A DNA stretch of 11,017 nucleotides. Origin: Phycisphaerae bacterium. Its GTDB lineage: Bacteria > Planctomycetota > Phycisphaerae > Tepidisphaerales > Tepidisphaeraceae. The DNA lies in the NCBI GenBank assembly GCA_014380825.1, contig JACMJD010000446.1, forward strand, positions 1 through 11,017, in the 5' to 3' direction. The notes under the pieces are model-generated. The model had not been told where the DNA came from and searched no databases. It saw only the letters and a program-made list of their open reading frames with translations. Below, one piece after another: positions 1-6,869 of this stretch. The stretch's first letter is position 1, and every line of letters starts with the position of its first letter. The position numbers and the translations under genes are program-made.

Positions 1-332
1 CACCACAACTGTGTGCGTTGCCCGAACACCACGCCGATCCGAGCGACGTGCGCGATCCGCGCTTTCCACGGCACGCGGCCGTCCACTTCACATCGCCCGC
101 CATTGGGAACAAGGATGCCGGCGAGTGTTTTCACGGTCGTGCTCTTGCCCGCCCCGTTCGGGCCGATGTAACCGACGAGTTCGCCAGCGTTGATATTGAA
201 TGAAACGCCCGCCAGCGCATGCACTTCGCGATATGTCCGCCGCGCCAATCCGCGCACGGCGCCCCACAGGCCCGGCGATCGCTGGGCGATGTGGAATGTC
301 TTCGTCAGGTTTTCGACGACGATCTGGGGCAT
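1..332 (-). CDS. ABC-2-type transporter ATP-binding protein (N-terminal part, cut by window start)
   Basis: This is the nucleotide-binding subunit of an ABC exporter; about 110 residues are present before the window edge. It begins MPQIVVENLTKTF, followed by an insert (QRSPGLWGAVRGLARRTYREVHAL) and then a Walker A motif, GPNGAGKST, near residues 68-76. The Q-loop region reads VVFGQRTQLWW. From family knowledge, that VFGQR-QLWWD-type signature is typical of ATPases that partner DUF990/ABC-2-family permeases, so the permeases probably lie beyond the left edge; this is inferred. The signature C-loop and Walker B lie outside the window. The start is well supported: GGAGG lies 5 nt upstream of the ATG. 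It is divergent from the DUF481 gene, with a 150-bp shared spacer (333-482) in which I see no clear promoter. The substrate cannot be told. Confidence 0.92.
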   Translation of the reverse strand, partial: MPQIVVENLTKTFHIAQRSPGLWGAVRGLARRTYREVHALAGVSFNINAGELVGYIGPNGAGKSTTVKTLAGILVPNGGRCEVDGRVPWKARIAHVARIGVVFGQRTQLW

Positions 333-482
333 CTTTCCCTCCAATGCGCGCAGCGTCGCGCCGGCCAAGCTCAAATTTCGGGCTGGTCCGATCGCGTCAG
401 CTCAATTCTCATCGACAGGCTACCGCAGCGCACAATTTCAATCAAAGTTGACCAGATTGCTGACGGCGGCAAGATACGGGAC

Positions 483-1502
483 ATGAGTTCAAAACATTCC
501 CTGCTGCTCGTCGCGACCATTGCCGCCGCCGCGCTCGCTTCGCCTGTGCTGGCCGACGTCGTCACGTTGAAGAACGGCGACAAGATTAACGGAACCGTCG
601 GGCAGATCTCCGACGGCAAGATGGAATTCAAATCGCCCGTGCTGGGCGATATCAAGATCGACCTGGCCAACGTCGAATCCTACACCACCGACGCGCCGGC
701 CAGGATCCGCATGAAAGGCGCGACCACGCAGATCACCGACAAGATCACCGCCGGCGATGCGACGAAAGTCGAGACGGCAGGCGGAAAGTCGATCGCGCTG
801 AGCGATGTAAAGGTGATCAATCCGCCGACGAAGGAGTGGAGCGGATCGATCCTCGGTACGGCGGCGCTGGCGCGCGGCAACACCGATACGTTCGACGTGG
901 GCATCCGTGCCGAAGCGGTGCTGCGTCGCGACAGTGAATACAAGGATGATCGATTCACGCTCGGCGCCGCGTACAACTTCGGAACCACCGGCAAGGGCGA
1001 TACCACGACGACCACCAACGACAACTGGATGGCGCTGGGCAAGTACGACAAGTTCTGGACGGACAAGCTTTACGGCTACGTGACGACGAAGGTCGAACAC
1101 GACCGCATCGCGTTGCTGAACTATCGCCTCTCGCCCGGTATCGGTATCGGTTATCAATGGATCGAAAGCCCGGCGATGAATTTCAATACGGAAGCCGGTG
1201 TCTCGTACGTCTACGAAGAATACGACCCCGGCGATAGCAACGATTTCGTCGCGCTGCGACTGGCGTATCACTTCGACAAAAAGCTGGCCGACAACGTCAA
1301 GTTCTTCCACAACTTGGAATGGCTGCCCGCTTTCGAAGACCCGAGCGATTACATCCTGACAACCGATGTGGGCCTGCGCGTGGACATAACGAAGAGCTTC
1401 TTCACCGAGGGCCGAATCGAATGGAAGCGCGATTCCGAGCCGGCGCCGGGTTCGCTGAAGAACGATCTTCGGTACATCATCGGCGTCGGATGGGCGTTCT
1501 GA
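483..1502 (+). CDS. DUF481-family outer-membrane beta-barrel protein
   Basis: A predicted outer-membrane protein of 339 residues. A signal peptide is visible: short basic start, hydrophobic core LLLVATIAAAALA, and likely cleavage after SPVLA (residue 24). Residues about 26-66 and 77-115 look like two related small beta domains (LKNGDKINGTV and its counterpart TAGGKSIALSDVKVI), common in front of DUF481 in planctomycetes. From W119 (EWSGSILGTAALARGNTDT) to the end it alternates hydrophobic and polar residues like barrel strands and finishes in GVGWAF, the C-terminal aromatic residue expected for outer-membrane assembly. I chose the ATG at 483 because it gives the signal peptide; the frame is open further upstream (to 219), but that part does not look like protein. 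No strong Shine-Dalgarno is visible. Function in the family is not established; it could be a porin-like or structural barrel. Confidence 0.92.
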   Translation: MSSKHSLLLVATIAAAALASPVLADVVTLKNGDKINGTVGQISDGKMEFKSPVLGDIKIDLANVESYTTDAPARIRMKGATTQITDKITAGDATKVETAGGKSIALSDVKVINPPTKEWSGSILGTAALARGNTDTFDVGIRAEAVLRRDSEYKDDRFTLGAAYNFGTTGKGDTTTTTNDNWMALGKYDKFWTDKLYGYVTTKVEHDRIALLNYRLSPGIGIGYQWIESPAMNFNTEAGVSYVYEEYDPGDSNDFVALRLAYHFDKKLADNVKFFHNLEWLPAFEDPSDYILTTDVGLRVDITKSFFTEGRIEWKRDSEPAPGSLKNDLRYIIGVGWAF

Positions 1503-1510
1503 AGAAGACC

Positions 1511-1575
1511 AACCACAGATTTCACAGATTACACCGATCAAGAAACAGCGAATTCAATCTGTGTAATCTGTGGTT
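1511..1575. repeat. Inverted repeat with short-unit arms (AACCACAGATT type), possible bidirectional terminator
   Basis: Arms 1511-1530 and 1556-1575 are reverse complements at 19 of 20 positions, separated by 25 nt. Each arm holds two copies of a CACAGATT-like unit about 9 nt apart. It lies 8 nt after the DUF481 stop and 3 nt before the end of the convergent prepilin gene, so it may end transcription from both sides, although no T-run follows either arm. From memory, strings of the ACCACAGATT-CACAGATT type recur between genes in many environmental bacteria; I cannot verify copy number here. Confidence 0.75.
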
Positions 1576-1578
1576 CAT

Positions 1579-2310
1579 TCATCCGCGGTCGACCGAATTC
1601 CAGATTGAATCAAGCGTCGCGTTGTAACCGGCATCCGGCGGAAAGGTCGGCTCGGGCCACTGCGCTTCGGGTTGGTCGAATGATTTCAATTCGATCCATC
1701 TCGCCGAGCCGTCGCCGAAGAGGGCGTTGATTCCATTCTTGTGTCGCGTGATGACGCGTGTGCGCGCACTCGTTAAATCCGCCAGGATCGCGCGGCTGCG
1801 GAACTTGTTCAGCTTGGGCATATAGAACGGCTGAAGCGTGATCGGAGGATTGGCCAGGTCGTCGGGAATCTCCGTTTGCGGGCGGGCGCCATATCCGGAC
1901 TGGATGTTTTTTGTCGGTGTCACGCCGGCGCGCGGGAACGGGTTGTCGAGCGTGTCGAACGCGAACTTCGGATTGTTCTCGGCCGGGCAGTACAGCACGC
2001 GGCGTTCGCGCAGGTAGCCGCCGTCGTAAAGAAGACCAAACAGCACCCATTTCCCGCCGGCCGTGGTGCTGAAGATCATGCTGTTGAATTGTTTCGACGC
2101 GGTGCGATATCCGATCGGCACCTGGTCGCGGCTGGCGATCGAATACAGGTGAAACGCCTGATGAATCTGCCGCAGGTTGCTCAGACACGCCGTGCGATTG
2201 GCGGCCTCGCGCGCCTTGCCAAGCGCGGGCAGCAGCATGCCCACCAGCGTAGCGATCACGCCGATCACGACGAGGAGTTCAACGAGAGTAAAAGCGCGGC
2301 GACGTTTCAT
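1579..2310 (-). CDS. Prepilin-type N-terminal cleavage/methylation protein with H-X9-DG motif
   Basis: A type II secretion/pilin-like pseudopilin of 243 residues, of the kind greatly expanded in planctomycetes. The N-terminus [35 protein letters not shown] is a type III (prepilin) signal: basic leader, predicted cleavage before F7, Glu at mature position +5, and a long hydrophobic helix. The residue before the cleavage site is Ala rather than the usual Gly. The rest is a globular region with a two-Cys element (CLSNLRQ near 42 and YCPAENN near 108). H190 followed by nine residues and D200-G201 makes the H-X9-DG motif ([12 protein letters not shown]). The frame is open upstream to 2436, but those residues do not look like protein and the prepilin start at 2310 fits the family. 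No clear Shine-Dalgarno. Divergent from the GH18 gene. The exact role (pilus, secretion or surface structure) is unknown. Confidence 0.92.
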   Translation of the reverse strand: MKRRRAFTLVELLVVIGVIATLVGMLLPALGKAREAANRTACLSNLRQIHQAFHLYSIASRDQVPIGYRTASKQFNSMIFSTTAGGKWVLFGLLYDGGYLRERRVLYCPAENNPKFAFDTLDNPFPRAGVTPTKNIQSGYGARPQTEIPDDLANPPITLQPFYMPKLNKFRSRAILADLTSARTRVITRHKNGINALFGDGSARWIELKSFDQPEAQWPEPTFPPDAGYNATLDSIWNSVDRG

Positions 2311-2477
2311 GACTGAATGAAACGTAGCGCCACTTCGGCGAGAAGTGAAGCACGGAACGCAGCAATTTCTCGTGAGACAAATCTGGCATGCTTCGCACAC
2401 ATGCCCATTTCGCGGCGTGAATCGCCAAATATCCATAAATCTTCTCCACGCTGTCAGGAATCGCGGCCACCCCTCTA

Positions 2478-2519
2478 TCTAGTCCCAGCCACCATTTCGG
2501 TGGTGTGGAAGGAACTAGA
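2478..2519 (+). promoter_or_regulatory. Two-tier stem-loop over the ribosome-binding site of the GH18 gene
   Basis: The outer stem pairs 2478-2486 (TCTAGTCCC) with 2511-2519 (GGAACTAGA) at 8 of 9 positions. The inner stem pairs 2489-2493 (CCACC) with 2499-2503 (GGTGG) around the loop ATTTC. The likely Shine-Dalgarno GGAAGGA (2507-2513) sits partly in the internal loop and partly in the outer stem, 7 nt before the ATG at 2521. If transcribed, this would hold back translation. Equally it may be a DNA operator; the sequence does not decide. Confidence 0.5.
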
Positions 2520-2520
2520 A

Positions 2521-4578
2521 ATGAAACGCAAGTCTGGCAACGCCGTGATCGTGGACGCTCTGGAATCGCGCACGCTGTTTAGTGCCGAGGTGGTTGGCTA
2601 CCTGCCGTCGTACCACGCATCGAATGAAATGCTGAACAACATCGACTGGGAATCGCTCACGCACCTGAACTACTTCTCGGCGATGCCCGACACGGATGGC
2701 AAGTTGCTCATGCCGATCAGTTACGACGATTATCAGAACCCGGATAATCGTGTTCTGTTTGATCCAACTGACATGATCAACGTCGGCGATGATGCCGACA
2801 CGCACGATGTCACGATGAGCATCGTGATCGGCGGGGCGGGCCTGGACTACAACTTCTCGACGATGATGGCCAGCAGCGGTGCGCGCTCGACGTTTGTCAC
2901 GGAGGTCATCAATCTCTGCCGCGAGAACAATCTCGATGGCGTCGACTTCGACTTCGAAGTGCTGAACCCGACCGCTGTCGACCGCACGAATTACGGAACT
3001 CTGATCGCGCAGCTTGATGCGGCCGCGCCGGATTTGATTCTCTCGACCGCGGTCAATCCGAAGAAGCTGTGGTTGGCGCCGAACTATGACACCAGCGAAT
3101 TCATGCTCAACAGCACGGCCGTGCAGCATCTGGATCGCATCGGGATCATGACGTACGACTACACGCCCGGCGACTCCTCGCACAGCCCGGTGGCCGAGAC
3201 CAAAGCCGACATGCAGTTGTGGCAATCGTACGTCGAAGGGATTCAACCCGGCTCCAAGAGCAAGCTGCTGTTCGGCGTGCCGTTCTACGGCCGCGCGGGA
3301 TCGGTGTGGGGGCCGCAGAGCGATCCGAATCTCACGCGCGACATGGCCTATTCCGACCTGCTCAACGAGCAGTTCGCCGACCATCCAGGCTGGGCGTTCG
3401 ATCCGTCGGCGAACAGCTTGAATCTCGCGATCCCGGGATATTTCAACAACCAGCCGAAGAACTGGTACTTCGACGGCGCGAACCTGATCGCCGACAAGAC
3501 CAAATATTCGATCGACCAGCATTACGGCGGCGTGATGATCTGGGACCTGGGCCACGATCACTACGTGAACAGTGCGCCAAGCCAATATGCGTTGATGCCG
3601 CGCATCGAGCAGGCGGTGATGCAAAACTTCGCCACGATCGACTCGGCCGGACACGTGGAAGCGGGCTCGCTCAGTCGCAACGATGTGTTCACGCTGAGCG
3701 TCAGCGGGTCGAACATGATCATCTCGCTGGGCAGCGCGTCGAAAAGCTTCCCGCTTTCGTCGGTCACGTCGGTGACGATCGATCCGAAGGGCGGCGACGA
3801 CACGGTCAACATCAACGCCGCCATCAACAAACCGCTGACGATCGTGCTGGGCGCGGGCGTTGATACGATCAACGTCAACGCCGGCGCTGTCACGTTCAAC
3901 AACGACGTGCAGGAAAAGGCCTGGTCGCGGACCTCGCTATTCGTGGCGGCGGGCGCGAGTGTTACGTTCAACACCAACGTCACGCTGGCGTCGCTGGTGA
4001 ACAACGGCACGATCAACCTGCCGGCGAACGGCAATCGCACGATGTACACCACCGCGCTTCAGCTCGGCGCGGCCGGCAAGCTGGACTTGAACGACAACAA
4101 CCTCATCTTCGACTACGACAGCGCGAGCGGGCAGTTGGCGATGGTGCAGTCGCTGATCAACGCCGCCCGCAACGGCGGCTCGTGGACTGGCACACACGGC
4201 CTGATGAGCACCAGCGCAAAGAACCGCTCGCCGAAAAACACGACGCTCGGCGCGATGGAGGCAACCGCGTTCAAAGCAATGAACGGCCAGGACGCGACGT
4301 TTGGCGGTCAATCGGTCGACAACACCGCGGTGCTCGTGAAGTACACGTACTACGGCGACGCCGACTTCAACGGCGTGGTCGACTTCGACGACTATTCGCG
4401 TACCGATGCGGGCTTCAACAACAACCGGATCGGTTGGCAAAACGGCGACTTCGACGGCAACGGCGTCGTCGACTTCGACGACTATTCGCTGATCGACCAG
4501 GCCTTCAACACGCAGAACACCGCACTGCGTCCCGGCGTGCCGCGCGTCATGGGCAAGGGCGCGACATCAATGCGGTAA
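2521..4578 (+). CDS. GH18-family (chitinase-like) extracellular glycosidase with C-terminal dockerin-type repeats
   Basis: A modular 685-residue surface or secreted protein. Residues 14-22, LESRTLFSA, resemble the LEPR-XLL motif near the N-terminus of many planctomycete extracellular proteins; no ordinary signal peptide is seen. Residues about 24-365 form a GH18 barrel: VVGYLPSY, the catalytic DGVDFDFE with acid E146 (family pattern DxxDxDxE), MTYDYTP near 210-216, and GGVMIWDLGHD with W341. Known GH18 enzymes cut beta-1,4-GlcNAc polymers; whether this one uses chitin, peptidoglycan or another glycan is not shown. Residues about 375-610 are beta-rich, Asn/Thr-rich linker or passenger sequence. 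Two calcium-loop repeats, DADFNGVVDFDDY (613 on) and DFDGNGVVDFDDY (643 on), match the dockerin type I pattern. The start is supported by GGAAGGA 7 nt upstream. The catalytic residues are intact, so activity is plausible. Confidence 0.94.
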   Translation: MKRKSGNAVIVDALESRTLFSAEVVGYLPSYHASNEMLNNIDWESLTHLNYFSAMPDTDGKLLMPISYDDYQNPDNRVLFDPTDMINVGDDADTHDVTMSIVIGGAGLDYNFSTMMASSGARSTFVTEVINLCRENNLDGVDFDFEVLNPTAVDRTNYGTLIAQLDAAAPDLILSTAVNPKKLWLAPNYDTSEFMLNSTAVQHLDRIGIMTYDYTPGDSSHSPVAETKADMQLWQSYVEGIQPGSKSKLLFGVPFYGRAGSVWGPQSDPNLTRDMAYSDLLNEQFADHPGWAFDPSANSLNLAIPGYFNNQPKNWYFDGANLIADKTKYSIDQHYGGVMIWDLGHDHYVNSAPSQYALMPRIEQAVMQNFATIDSAGHVEAGSLSRNDVFTLSVSGSNMIISLGSASKSFPLSSVTSVTIDPKGGDDTVNINAAINKPLTIVLGAGVDTINVNAGAVTFNNDVQEKAWSRTSLFVAAGASVTFNTNVTLASLVNNGTINLPANGNRTMYTTALQLGAAGKLDLNDNNLIFDYDSASGQLAMVQSLINAARNGGSWTGTHGLMSTSAKNRSPKNTTLGAMEATAFKAMNGQDATFGGQSVDNTAVLVKYTYYGDADFNGVVDFDDYSRTDAGFNNNRIGWQNGDFDGNGVVDFDDYSLIDQAFNTQNTALRPGVPRVMGKGATSMR
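4357..4518 (+). repeat. Duplicated dockerin-type calcium-binding repeat inside the GH18 gene
   Basis: Two 90-nt-spaced units encode GDADFNGVVDFDDYSRTDAGFNN and GDFDGNGVVDFDDYSLIDQAFNT. The DNA is nearly identical across AACGGCGT-GTCGACTTCGACGACTATTCG, which indicates either recent internal duplication or strong constraint on the calcium-loop residues. Confidence 0.8.
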
Positions 4579-4628
4579 GTCGCGATCCCGATGCGCACGC
4601 CAGGCGTATCGGTGAGATGACTCAACAT

Positions 4629-4663
4629 GCTCCCTCGATCGATTCAAGCTCGGTGGAGGGAGC
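4629..4663. terminator. Hairpin in the convergent spacer after the GH18 gene
   Basis: GCTCCCTC (4629-4636) pairs perfectly with GAGGGAGC (4656-4663) around a 19-nt loop, and GTCGTTT follows. It lies between the end of the GH18 gene (+) and the end of the 137-aa gene (-), where a terminator is expected. The T-run is weak and the loop long, so efficiency is uncertain. A second GAGGGATCGATC just downstream (4671-4682) offers competing pairing. Confidence 0.5.
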
Positions 4664-4680
4664 GTCGTTTGAGGGATCGA

Positions 4681-5094
4681 TCAGAGCTCGGTCTTCGTGA
4701 AATGAAATTTCACGCCCGCCGCCTGCGCGGCGACGAGAAGCGTCTCGACCGCCTTCAGATCGCGCAGGATCGGGTTGGGTTGCTTGAAGTCGTTCAGCTT
4801 CGCCGCCACGTGCTCGGAGAGCCCGCGCACGGTGGCCAATCCATCCGTGGCCGGAAACCATTGCTCGGCGGGCAGGCGCATCTTGTCAGGATCGAATCCA
4901 TCGGCCCGCAACTGCTCGCGCAGCTTTTCCGGATTCTCCGACAGCAGCGATTCGATCGCCGTCACCTTCTTCGTCCGCGCGGCCAGATCCAGTCGGCTGG
5001 TCTCGCGCGCAAGCGCCTTGCCCGAGCCGGATTTGCGATACGTCTCAGCTTCGGGCAGTTCTCGTTCAAGCGTGATCACAAAAGCCAGGGCCAT
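4681..5094 (-). CDS. Conserved-looking 137-residue protein of unknown function
   Basis: I do not recognise a named domain. The protein is soluble, with no signal peptide or membrane segment. It starts MALAFVITLERELPEAE. Its middle, LPAEQWFPATDGLATVRGLSEHVAAKLN, and its end, LRDLKAVETLLVAAQAAGVKFHFTKTEL, read as alternating helices and strands. From memory, proteins of the shape 'beta start ... WF-ATEGL-TVR ... DL--VE-LL--A---GV-FHF' occur as hypothetical proteins in planctomycetes and cyanobacteria; this is recollection, not a search. The start is firm: GGAGGG lies about 6 nt upstream of the ATG. Codon third positions are GC-rich like the neighbours. It is probably cotranscribed with the small ORF ending 13 nt upstream (5108-5272). 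Confidence 0.8.
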   Translation of the reverse strand: MALAFVITLERELPEAETYRKSGSGKALARETSRLDLAARTKKVTAIESLLSENPEKLREQLRADGFDPDKMRLPAEQWFPATDGLATVRGLSEHVAAKLNDFKQPNPILRDLKAVETLLVAAQAAGVKFHFTKTEL

Positions 5095-5107
5095 CGTTTT
5101 CCCTCCA

Positions 5108-5272
5108 TCATTTCATTGCCGGCCGGTGTCTGAACCCGCGGAAGAACCCGCGCACTTGTTCGGCCAGCGTGCGACGAGCGTAGTCTTTGAACTCGCCGGC
5201 GTCGAAGAATGCCGCCACTGTTCGATCCTGTTTGGTGGGCAACCGATGCGATCCTTCCAAATGGCCAAACAT
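5108..5272 (-). CDS. Possible small protein (54 aa, or about 36 aa from an internal GTG) upstream of the 137-aa gene
   Basis: The frame reads MFGHLEGSHRLPTKQDRT, then VAAFFDAGEFKDYARRTLAEQ, then VRGFFRGFRHRPAMK and stop, ending 13 nt before the 137-aa gene, whose Shine-Dalgarno lies in the gap. Third codon positions are GC-rich (about 27 of 36) only from the internal GTG at 5218 onward. That GTG has AGGA about 8 nt upstream, whereas the ATG at 5272 has no Shine-Dalgarno and sits 2 nt after a terminator hairpin. The GTG start (5108-5218) is therefore the more likely one. The C-terminal half would be a basic amphipathic helix. Function unknown; it could still be spurious. Confidence 0.38.
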   Translation of the reverse strand: MFGHLEGSHRLPTKQDRTVAAFFDAGEFKDYARRTLAEQVRGFFRGFRHRPAMK

Positions 5273-5274
5273 AG

Positions 5275-5313
5275 AAACGGATCGAGGGCTCGCGATGAGC
5301 CCTCGATCCGTTT
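5275..5313 (-). terminator. Strong hairpin terminator of the PEP-CTERM gene
   Basis: Arms 5275-5291 (AAACGGATCGAGGGCTC) and 5297-5313 are perfect 17-bp reverse complements with a 5-nt loop. Read on the minus strand, the stem follows the PEP-CTERM stop (5360) by about 46 nt and ends in a T-rich stretch (CCGTTTCTATGTTT), the usual intrinsic terminator layout. It is symmetric and could act in both directions. Confidence 0.85.
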
Positions 5314-5359
5314 GAATGACAATGAGAATCCGCCGGAGCGGAACTCAGGCAGACCCAGC

Positions 5360-6172
5360 TTAGGCGCGACGACGGCGCGCGGCGGCCAGAGCGCCGAATC
5401 CGAGCAGGGCGATCGACGCCGGCTCGGGGACGGCCGTCGCCACCGTCGCGAAATCGTCGTAATAGACGAAGTCGTTGATGGCGTTCGTGTTCCTGAGCTG
5501 GTTCCAGAAGTTGATGCCGGCGATCGAGATGCCATCACCGGGGGTGGTGTCCCACTGACCGGCGGTCACCATCTGGAAGCCGTCGTAGCTGTAGTTGTAG
5601 GTGTTCGCGGTGAGGTTGACGCTCACCACATGCTGCGCCCAGCGGCCGAACACCAGCGGACGCGGATTACCGGCCAGCGTCGGAGCGGGGGGCGTGCCCA
5701 GATCCTGGACGGCGAGCATCGACGAGCCAAACGTGTATTGGTTCGGCGCATCCGCTCGCAGGTCCAAACCCGTTTGGAACGTCGCGGGCATACGACCGGT
5801 CGAGATGTAGTTGAACATCACGCTGTCCACACCCGGATCGATGTACTGCCAGTACGAGAACTGCACCGCGCTGTGCGTAAGGTTGGTGTACCCGCCGGCC
5901 GGGAGGAAATTCTTGTACACGTCCGAGCCGTAGCCGGTCGTCGTGCCGCCTTGCGTGTCGGTGCCTTCGCTGAGGCGCATCGACTTCGTGCCGCTGTGCG
6001 CTTGCACGGTTGACACGGTGATCGGCTGCGATCCGCCGAAGTCGATCCAGCCACCCTGCGGTGGAAGGTTGCCGGCGGGGTATGTTTCGAATCCATCATT
6101 GATCTGCCCGAAGGCAGGAACGGCGCAGGCGAAAATGCCTACGGCCATAAGGCGCAGCGAAAACTTCGACAT
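5360..6172 (-). CDS. PEP-CTERM sorting domain protein, secreted
   Basis: A 270-residue exported protein. The N-terminus MSKFSLRLMAVGIFACAVPAFG is a signal peptide, probably cut near AFG-Q23. The body (INDGFETYPAGNLPPQGGW onward, with HVVSVNLTANTYNYSYDG and NDFVYYDDF) is beta-rich and resembles LamG/concanavalin-like domains found in such proteins; this is a similarity of pattern only. Residues 248-270, VPEPASIALLGFGALAAARRRRA, are a canonical PEP-CTERM signal: Pro-Glu-Pro, hydrophobic segment and terminal Arg cluster. In studied bacteria this end is processed by an exosortase, whose gene is not in this window. GGGAG lies about 8 nt upstream of the ATG. The 5' leader contains the palindrome GGCTTAAGCC (6207-6216). 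The ligand or role is unknown. Confidence 0.92.
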   Translation of the reverse strand: MSKFSLRLMAVGIFACAVPAFGQINDGFETYPAGNLPPQGGWIDFGGSQPITVSTVQAHSGTKSMRLSEGTDTQGGTTTGYGSDVYKNFLPAGGYTNLTHSAVQFSYWQYIDPGVDSVMFNYISTGRMPATFQTGLDLRADAPNQYTFGSSMLAVQDLGTPPAPTLAGNPRPLVFGRWAQHVVSVNLTANTYNYSYDGFQMVTAGQWDTTPGDGISIAGINFWNQLRNTNAINDFVYYDDFATVATAVPEPASIALLGFGALAAARRRRA

Positions 6173-6485
6173 TGCATTGCTCCCGTGAAATAGAAATGAC
6201 CCGCGAGGCTTAAGCCCTAAGCCCCCGCAGCCTACCGAACGACCGGTTTACCGCGGTAATCGCCACATTAACCGCGCGCCAAACGCCAATCAAAGCAATT
6301 CATGCACATTTTCCGATATTCCGTCACAGAACTGTCACATTCGCCACAACAACTTTGCCCATCTTGAAATTACCGCCGCTTTGCAGGGCAAATTCGATCC
6401 CCTTTTTCGCGATGCCGCCGATGCTTGCGAGCGGCAACGTGCCGATTCATACTGCCGACCTGTTCGTCCCTTGCAGGAACTCCTG
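6173..6485. promoter_or_regulatory. Shared divergent control region between the PEP-CTERM and VOC genes
   Basis: This 313-bp spacer holds no gene. Visible structure: the palindrome GGCTTAAGCC (6207-6216), the 12-bp perfect palindrome TTACCGCGGTAA (6248-6259), and two GTCACA boxes 11 bp apart (6323-6328, 6334-6339), about one helical turn, as expected for a dimeric or cooperative DNA-binding protein. I found no convincing -35/-10 pair on either strand. The local AT content rises around 6280-6370, consistent with promoters. Assignment to a regulator is not possible. Confidence 0.45.
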
Positions 6486-6869
6486 ATGCCGCAAAAGACC
6501 GCCATCACCGGCACGCTTTCCGTTCGCAACGGCGCACGCGCGATCGAGTTCTATAAGACCGCGTTCGGCGCCCAAGAGTTGTTCCGCGTCGAAGACGGCG
6601 GAGCCGTCGTCGCGCAGTTGTCCGTCAACGGCGCCGAATTCTGGCTCGCCGACGAATCCCCCGAGCACCAGAACTTCAGCCCCGAAACGCTCAACGGCGG
6701 CACCGTCCGCATGATGCTGATCGTCGAAGACCCCGACGCGATGTTCGCCCGCGCCGTCAAAGCCGGCGCGAAATCCATCACCCCGGTAGACAACCAATAC
6801 GGCTGGCGCGTCGGCCGAATCGAAGACCCTTTCGGGCATCATTGGGAAATCGGCAAGCCGCTGAAATGA
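6486..6869 (+). CDS. VOC-fold (glyoxalase/bleomycin-resistance-like, PhnB-type) protein
   Basis: A 127-residue single-domain protein of the vicinal oxygen chelate superfamily, cytosolic. The fold pattern is clear: ITGTLSVRNGARAIEFYKTAFGAQELFRV, LSVNGAEFWLADESPEH, VRMMLIVEDPDAMFARAVKAGAKSITPV, and the closing strand VGRIEDPFGHHWEIGKPL. This is the arrangement of PhnB/YkcA-like members. The His usually found in the third strand of the PhnB group is absent (AVVAQLSV), so metal chemistry is not assured. The substrate is unknown. The ATG at 6486 fits the family start and has AGGA about 7 nt upstream; the frame is open to 6381, but those residues are not domain-like. Its 3' end overlaps the tail of the convergent PEP-CTERM-like frame by 92 bp. 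Confidence 0.92.
   Translation: MPQKTAITGTLSVRNGARAIEFYKTAFGAQELFRVEDGGAVVAQLSVNGAEFWLADESPEHQNFSPETLNGGTVRMMLIVEDPDAMFARAVKAGAKSITPVDNQYGWRVGRIEDPFGHHWEIGKPLK

Noticed and set aside
489..1541. 350-codon minus-strand frame opposite the DUF481 gene
   Set aside because: Composition is that of an antisense shadow; the plus strand encodes a coherent barrel protein with signal peptide and terminal Phe.
2515..3654. 379-codon minus-strand frame opposite the GH18 gene
   Set aside because: It is Arg/His/Val-rich and lacks any motif, while the plus strand holds the GH18 catalytic motif.
4696..4714. CGTGAAA/TTTCACG hairpin
   Set aside because: It lies inside the coding end of the 137-aa gene and is short, so it is probably incidental.
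4775..6013. Long plus-strand open frame (412 codons) antisense to the 137-aa and PEP-CTERM genes
   Set aside because: It is Arg/His/Val-rich low-information sequence, the typical shadow of GC-rich genes on the other strand; the minus strand has signal peptide, sorting motif and Shine-Dalgarno.
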